From the NCBI RefSeq assembly GCF_026340305.1, contig NZ_JAPEPI010000001.1, forward strand, positions 806,001-870,000: DNA of 64,000 nt, written 5' to 3'. The notes beneath the pieces are model-generated. The model worked only from the letters and a program-made list of their open reading frames with translations, was not told the DNA's origin and ran no database searches. This DNA is from Streptomyces sp. NBC_01381. Its GTDB lineage: Bacteria > Actinomycetota > Actinomycetes > Streptomycetales > Streptomycetaceae. The translations under genes and the position numbers were made by a program. How positions within the stretch are numbered: the first letter of the stretch is position 1; the number at the start of each line of letters is the position of its first letter. Shown piece after piece: positions 60,606-64,000 of this stretch.

Positions 60606-61361
60606 TCAGCTGTTGGCGCGCCGGCGGCCGGCGAGCACTCCGAAGGCCACGCCCGCGGCGCCGACGACGATGCCGACGATGCCGAGGACGCGGGCGGTCG
60701 AGTCGCTGCTGTCGGCGGACGCGGTCTCGCTCTTGTCGTCCGACTTGGCGTCTTCCTTGGCGTCGTCGTGCGATGCGGCGGCGCCGTGGCCGTCCTCGGA
60801 CGCGGCGACCAGCGCGAGGGCCGGCGCCGGGTGCTCCGGCTCCTCCTGGCCCTTCTGCTGGGGCTCGATCCAGCGGACGACTTCCTTGTTGTCGTACGTC
60901 TGGACGGCCTTGAAGACGAGTTCGTCCGCGTCCTCGGGCAGCGCGCCGATGGAGAGCGGGAACTTCTGGAAGGTGCCCGGCTCGACGCCCTTGCCGTCAG
61001 CGGTCCAGGTGACCTTGGAGACGGCCTCGTCGATCTTCTCGCCGTGCATCTCGAGGGGCTTGTCGAGCTTCGTCTTGGTGACCTTGGCGGTCCAGCCGGG
61101 GACGGGCTGCGTCATGACGGACGCGAGCGGGTGGTCCATCGGGAAGGAGATCTCGAGCTTGTTCGTCGAGGCGTCGTCCATCTCGTTCGGCACCTTGAAG
61201 TTGACCGTGGCGTACCCGCCCTTGGCGGCCTCGCCCTCGGCGGTGACGCTGACATGCGCGAAGGCGGGGACGGAGAGCAGCAGGACGGCGGTGGCGGCGA
61301 CGCCACCGACGACGGAGACGCGGGAAGCCTTCACGGAGGACAGAGCAGACAGAGCAGACAT
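60606..61361 (-). CDS. YcnI family copper-associated membrane-anchored protein
   Basis: 251 residues. After a signal segment, the mature protein begins with HVSVTAEGEAAKGGYATVNFKVPNE, whose N-terminal His binds copper in YcnI family members. The DUF1775 domain runs to about residue 175 (VRWIEPQQKGQEEPEHPAPAL). An S/D/K-rich linker and a C-terminal membrane anchor with RRRANS end the protein. YcnI is usually found with CopC/D-type YcnJ. ATG at 61361. Confidence 0.92.
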   Translation of the reverse strand: MSALSALSSVKASRVSVVGGVAATAVLLLSVPAFAHVSVTAEGEAAKGGYATVNFKVPNEMDDASTNKLEISFPMDHPLASVMTQPVPGWTAKVTKTKLDKPLEMHGEKIDEAVSKVTWTADGKGVEPGTFQKFPLSIGALPEDADELVFKAVQTYDNKEVVRWIEPQQKGQEEPEHPAPALALVAASEDGHGAAASHDDAKEDAKSDDKSETASADSSDSTARVLGIVGIVVGAAGVAFGVLAGRRRANS

Positions 61362-61512
61362 GGCGGAACACTCCACTTTCGGCAGCGGTGATCAGTCGGG
61401 GAGGGGCGCGCGGCGACGAACGGAGCGGGCACGCGCGCGTGGGGGCCACCGGCCGCGATGCGCCTCTCCGTAGTACTGCGTTGAAGTGAGTACGAGGGTG
61501 GAGTGCGTCGCG

Positions 61513-62319
61513 TCAGGCGGCGAGTACGAGTGCGGCGGCCGTCGGCGGGCCGCGCCTGATCACCGTGTGCTGGAGCGCCGTGGTGTGCGGCTTCGGCGGT
61601 ACGAGATGTCCGGTGCGCGGGGTCAGGGGACCCGTCTCGGGCGCCCCGGGAAGGCCTGCCCGCAGGGCGCGCACAAGAGCGAGGGCCCCGCGCAGGGAAC
61701 GTACGAGCGCTCCTTCGGCGACTCCATGCGCCCCGTCCGCCGAGAGCCGGACGAGCCGGAGCAGCGCGATGTCGCCGCGGCGCAGCAGCCATCCGGCGGC
61801 GACCGCGGCGAGCACGTGCCCGAGCAGCATGGGCAGCGAGGGAAGCAGCGACATCGAGTCCATCGCGGCGTCCGCGGTGGCTCCGGTGTCGTTGTGCGTG
61901 GCGTGGGCGGTGCCCTGTACGCCGGCGTTCGCCAGGATCCGCTGGGCCTCGGCGGGGCTGAGGGTCGCCGCGCCCGCACCGCACACGAGCCGCGCGGCCC
62001 GCTCCATCAGGGAGGCGTCGGCGGACTGCGGCACGGCGCCGCCGTGCTGGCCGACGGCGAACAGCGTGTGCAGGCCCACCTGGCCCGCGGCGAGCGCGGC
62101 GGCGATGCCGGGCAGCGAACGCTCACGCCCGGCCAGCGGCGCCGCGACGGCGAGAACGGCGAGGAAGCCCGCCCCGAGCGTCCACAGCGGGACGCTCGCG
62201 CAGGAAGCGAGCACATGGCCCCCGGCGGACAGCACGACGCAGAGCACGGCGAACACCGCGGCTCTCAGCAGCCGTACGTCGAATCCGGCGCGCGCTTCGC
62301 GCTGGTGGGGGGCAGTCAT
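61513..62319 (-). CDS. Conserved Streptomyces membrane protein, function unknown
   Basis: 268 residues with about five hydrophobic segments: LLRAAVFAVLCVVLSAGGHVLASC, LWTLGAGFLAVLAVAAPLAG, IAAALAAGQVGLHTLFAVGQH, and SLLPSLPMLLGHVLAAVAAGWLL. Scattered histidines (GQHGG, GTAHATHNDTG) and its position next to YcnI suggest a metal-linked role, but this is inference. The C-terminal tail is proline- and threonine-rich. I do not recognise a named domain. Confidence 0.72.
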   Translation of the reverse strand: MTAPHQREARAGFDVRLLRAAVFAVLCVVLSAGGHVLASCASVPLWTLGAGFLAVLAVAAPLAGRERSLPGIAAALAAGQVGLHTLFAVGQHGGAVPQSADASLMERAARLVCGAGAATLSPAEAQRILANAGVQGTAHATHNDTGATADAAMDSMSLLPSLPMLLGHVLAAVAAGWLLRRGDIALLRLVRLSADGAHGVAEGALVRSLRGALALVRALRAGLPGAPETGPLTPRTGHLVPPKPHTTALQHTVIRRGPPTAAALVLAA

Positions 62320-62506
62320 GGCCGGGCCATCATCGCACTGGGCCCACCGGCCGCACACGGCAGGTCCACAAGATCCCGGGGATGCCGTTCGGCACCGTTC
62401 GGTTCCGATGAATGGTCATGAGGGGGGAAATGCGTACCTTTGGGTGACCCGGCTACACCGTTGCGCGCGGTCCGCGCGTCGGCCGTATGGGCGGCATCAC
62501 TTCAAC

Positions 62507-62546
62507 TAAGCGCTTATTGACGGGCGCTTGCGGCAATACGTATCGG
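62507..62546 (+). promoter_or_regulatory. Candidate promoter and palindrome of the RsbW-like gene
   Basis: TAAGCGCTTA (62507-62516) is a perfect palindrome touching TTGACG (62517-62522), with TATCGG 18 bases further on (62541-62546), the spacing of a housekeeping promoter. The coding start follows 30 bases later. Confidence 0.5.
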
Positions 62547-62576
62547 TATGTCGAGCCGCGGCCAGGAGGCTGGAGC

Positions 62577-63017
62577 ATGAGCATGTGGTGGTCTCTCCAT
62601 TTGCGGCGCGAAGCTGCGAGCGTCCCGCTGGCCCGTCGACTGCTGATCGGCACGATGGAGACCGCGGGGGTGGATCCGGACGTCTCCTACGACCTGTCGG
62701 TGGCTCTCAGCGAGGCCTGTGCCAACGCGGTGGAGCACGGCGGGGCGCCGGCCCCCGGGGGGCAGGCCGGGGCGTACCGGGTCACGGCGTATCTGGACGG
62801 CGAGAAGTGCCGTATCGAAGTGGCCGATTCCGGCCCGGGGTTCGTCCCCGTCACGCTGCCCGCCTCCGAGACGGCCGAGCACGGCCGGGGGCTGTGCCTC
62901 ATCCAGGAGCTGGCCGATCATGTGCACTTCGGCAACAAGCCGGGCAGGGGCGGCGCGGTGATCAGCTTCGACAAGATCCTCAAATGGCGCGAGGACACGC
63001 CACTGGTCACCGCCTGA
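62577..63017 (+). CDS. ATP-binding protein, RsbW-like anti-sigma kinase
   Basis: 146 residues, a single HATPase_c_2 domain. SYDLSVALSEACANAVEHGG is the N box with the Mg-binding asparagine, IEVADSGPGF the G1 box and EHGRGLCLIQELADHV the G2 box. Such proteins phosphorylate anti-anti-sigma factors or bind sigma factors; Streptomyces carry many without linked partners, as here. AGGAGG at 62564-62569 fixes the ATG at 62577. Confidence 0.88.
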   Translation: MSMWWSLHLRREAASVPLARRLLIGTMETAGVDPDVSYDLSVALSEACANAVEHGGAPAPGGQAGAYRVTAYLDGEKCRIEVADSGPGFVPVTLPASETAEHGRGLCLIQELADHVHFGNKPGRGGAVISFDKILKWREDTPLVTA

Positions 63018-63038
63018 CGCGGTCTGCTGCGGTCTGCT

Positions 63039-64000
63039 TCAGTCGGGCGGCAGCGCCCTGCACAGCGCCTCAAGTGCCGCGCCGTACGCGTGCTCCGGAG
63101 GCGTCGAGTAGCCGACCACCAGCCCGTCCGGAGCGGGCATCGTGGCGTCCGGGTGGCGGAAATCGGCGAGGCCGTCCAGCGCGAGGCCCTGCCAGGCGGC
63201 CGCCTTGGCCGTGGACTGTTCGGTGCCCGGCGGCAGCTGCAGGACGGCGTGCAGGCCCGCGGCGACGCCGGTCGGGCTGATGTGCGGGGCATGCGCGGCC
63301 AGGGCGTCGACGAGCTGGTCGCGGCGCCGCCGGTAGCGCTGACGCATCCGGCGGATGTGGCGGTCGTAGTGGCCCGACTCGATGAGGTCGGCGAGGGTCA
63401 GCTGGTCGATCACACTGGCCCACGCCTCCCGTTCCCCCTTGGCCGCGAGTACGTCGTCGATGAGGTGTTCGGGCAGTACCAGCCACCCCAGACGCACCCC
63501 TGGAGAGAGGCTCTTGCTGACCGAGCCCATGTAGATGACGTGTTCGGAATCCAAACCCTGTACGGCGCCCACCGGCTCCCGGTCGTAGCGGAACTCGCCG
63601 TCGTAGTCGTCCTCCAGGACGAGGCCGTCCTGGGTGCGCGCCCAGTCGATGACCGCCGTGCGCCGGGTCGGGTGCAGCGGGCCGCCGGTGGGGAACTGGT
63701 GAGCGGGCGTGAGCAGCACTCCGCGGACGCGCTGTCCCTCGGTCAGTTCGTCGATCCGGGCGCCCTGTTCGTCGAGGCCGAGCGGGACCGTGCGGACGCC
63801 CGCTGTCTCCAGGATCGAGCGGTGGAAGCCGAGGCCGTACGACTCCACGGCCAGCCGCCCTCGCAGCACGCCGCCTCTTCCGGCGCCGAACAGCAGCCGC
63901 AGGCCATGCGCGAACCCGGAGCACACCACGATCCGCTCCGGATCGGTGCGCACCCCACGCGCGCGCCCCAGATACTCGGCGAGCGCCCGGCGCAGCTCCA
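63039..64000 (-). CDS. MocR/PdxR-type regulator, 3' part (5' end outside window)
   Basis: At least 320 residues are visible, all from the aminotransferase-like domain: RIVVCSGFAHGLRLLFGAG, VLLTPAHQFPTGG, LEDDYDGEFRYDREPVGAVQGLD and the PLP lysine in YMGSVSKSLSPGVRLGW. The frame continues unbroken to the end of the window (ELRRALAEYLGRARGVRTDPE), so the GntR domain lies beyond. It is unrelated in position to the MocR gene at 4711. It is convergent with the RsbW-like gene, with a 21-base gap. Confidence 0.88.
   Translation of the reverse strand, partial: ELRRALAEYLGRARGVRTDPERIVVCSGFAHGLRLLFGAGRGGVLRGRLAVESYGLGFHRSILETAGVRTVPLGLDEQGARIDELTEGQRVRGVLLTPAHQFPTGGPLHPTRRTAVIDWARTQDGLVLEDDYDGEFRYDREPVGAVQGLDSEHVIYMGSVSKSLSPGVRLGWLVLPEHLIDDVLAAKGEREAWASVIDQLTLADLIESGHYDRHIRRMRQRYRRRRDQLVDALAAHAPHISPTGVAAGLHAVLQLPPGTEQSTAKAAAWQGLALDGLADFRHPDATMPAPDGLVVGYSTPPEHAYGAALEALCRALPPD

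Overview
The window is chromosomal DNA from a Streptomyces. The evidence is high GC with strong third-position GC bias, GTG and TTG starts, the sporulation pair ssgR-ssgA, Streptomyces-type parS sites (GTTTCACGTGAAAC), a Rex-controlled cydABDC operon, and the dtpA-copCD-ecuC-sco copper cluster. From memory (not checked by alignment), the gene order follows the S. coelicolor segment from rplI through dnaB, ptpA, ssgRA, thiC, cydABDC, serS and pheA to the copper cluster. That would place the window a few tens of kb from oriC. The parS sites and three DnaA-box clusters agree with this.

Layout. (1) 1-3756: end of rplI, a convergent MATE exporter, and dnaB preceded by a DnaA-box cluster. (2) 3859-13668: accessory-looking genes: a reductase of the RibD C-terminal type, a glyoxalase remnant, a MocR regulator divergent from a methyltransferase, a serine hydrolase, two acetyltransferase genes, a MarR/MFS/HbpS-like cassette, a membrane protein and a HAD phosphatase. 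(3) 14045-23239: a flavohemoprotein with a long proline-rich N-terminus, a NUDIX hydrolase, a LysR regulator, a trans-sulfuration enzyme coupled to phosphatase ptpA, a holin-like protein, a cupin, ssgR-ssgA and a YibE/F transporter. (4) 23320-25246: TPP riboswitch and thiC. (5) 25351-30759: a membrane protein, a metallophosphoesterase, a LacI regulator with a candidate operator upstream of a histidinol-phosphate-type aminotransferase, and a cyclophilin-like protein. (6) 30909-40187: Rex operator, cydA, cydB, cydDC, an oxygen/NO-sensor-like histidine kinase and an M23 peptidase. (7) 40270-47527: HAD hydrolase, F420-type oxidoreductase, kptA, and a coupled four-gene operon (M24-like protein, epoxide-hydrolase/SDR fusion, PF10118-type protein, MerR regulator). 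(8) 47781-51648: two tandem ABC exporters and a small basic protein. (9) 51896-55678: tRNA-Ser(GCU) facing the serS-HAD operon, a 600-base DnaA-box spacer, and pheA. (10) 55796-62319: copper handling (ycnI-like, sco, ecuC, copC/D fusion, dtpA). (11) 62577-64000: an RsbW-like kinase and the 3' part of a second MocR regulator.

How the parts work together. The cyd operon is a respiratory module: Rex senses the NADH/NAD ratio through the palindrome upstream of cydA, CydAB is the bd oxidase, and CydDC supports its assembly. The adjacent kinase keeps the probable heme histidine of the DosS/DevS family but has no response regulator beside it. The copper genes form one co-directional run in which Sco, ECuC, the CopC/D protein and the Tat-exported peroxidase DtpA serve extracytoplasmic copper delivery, which in S. 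lividans is linked to morphogenesis. ssgR-ssgA is the known sporulation switch.

Most promising for something undescribed: the MerR-controlled four-gene operon at 42942-47527; the three DnaA-box clusters outside oriC; parS sites placed at start codons or inside terminators; and the orphan heme-GAF kinase beside the cytochrome bd operon. I saw no CRISPR array, transposase, integrase, prophage or antibiotic biosynthesis cluster.
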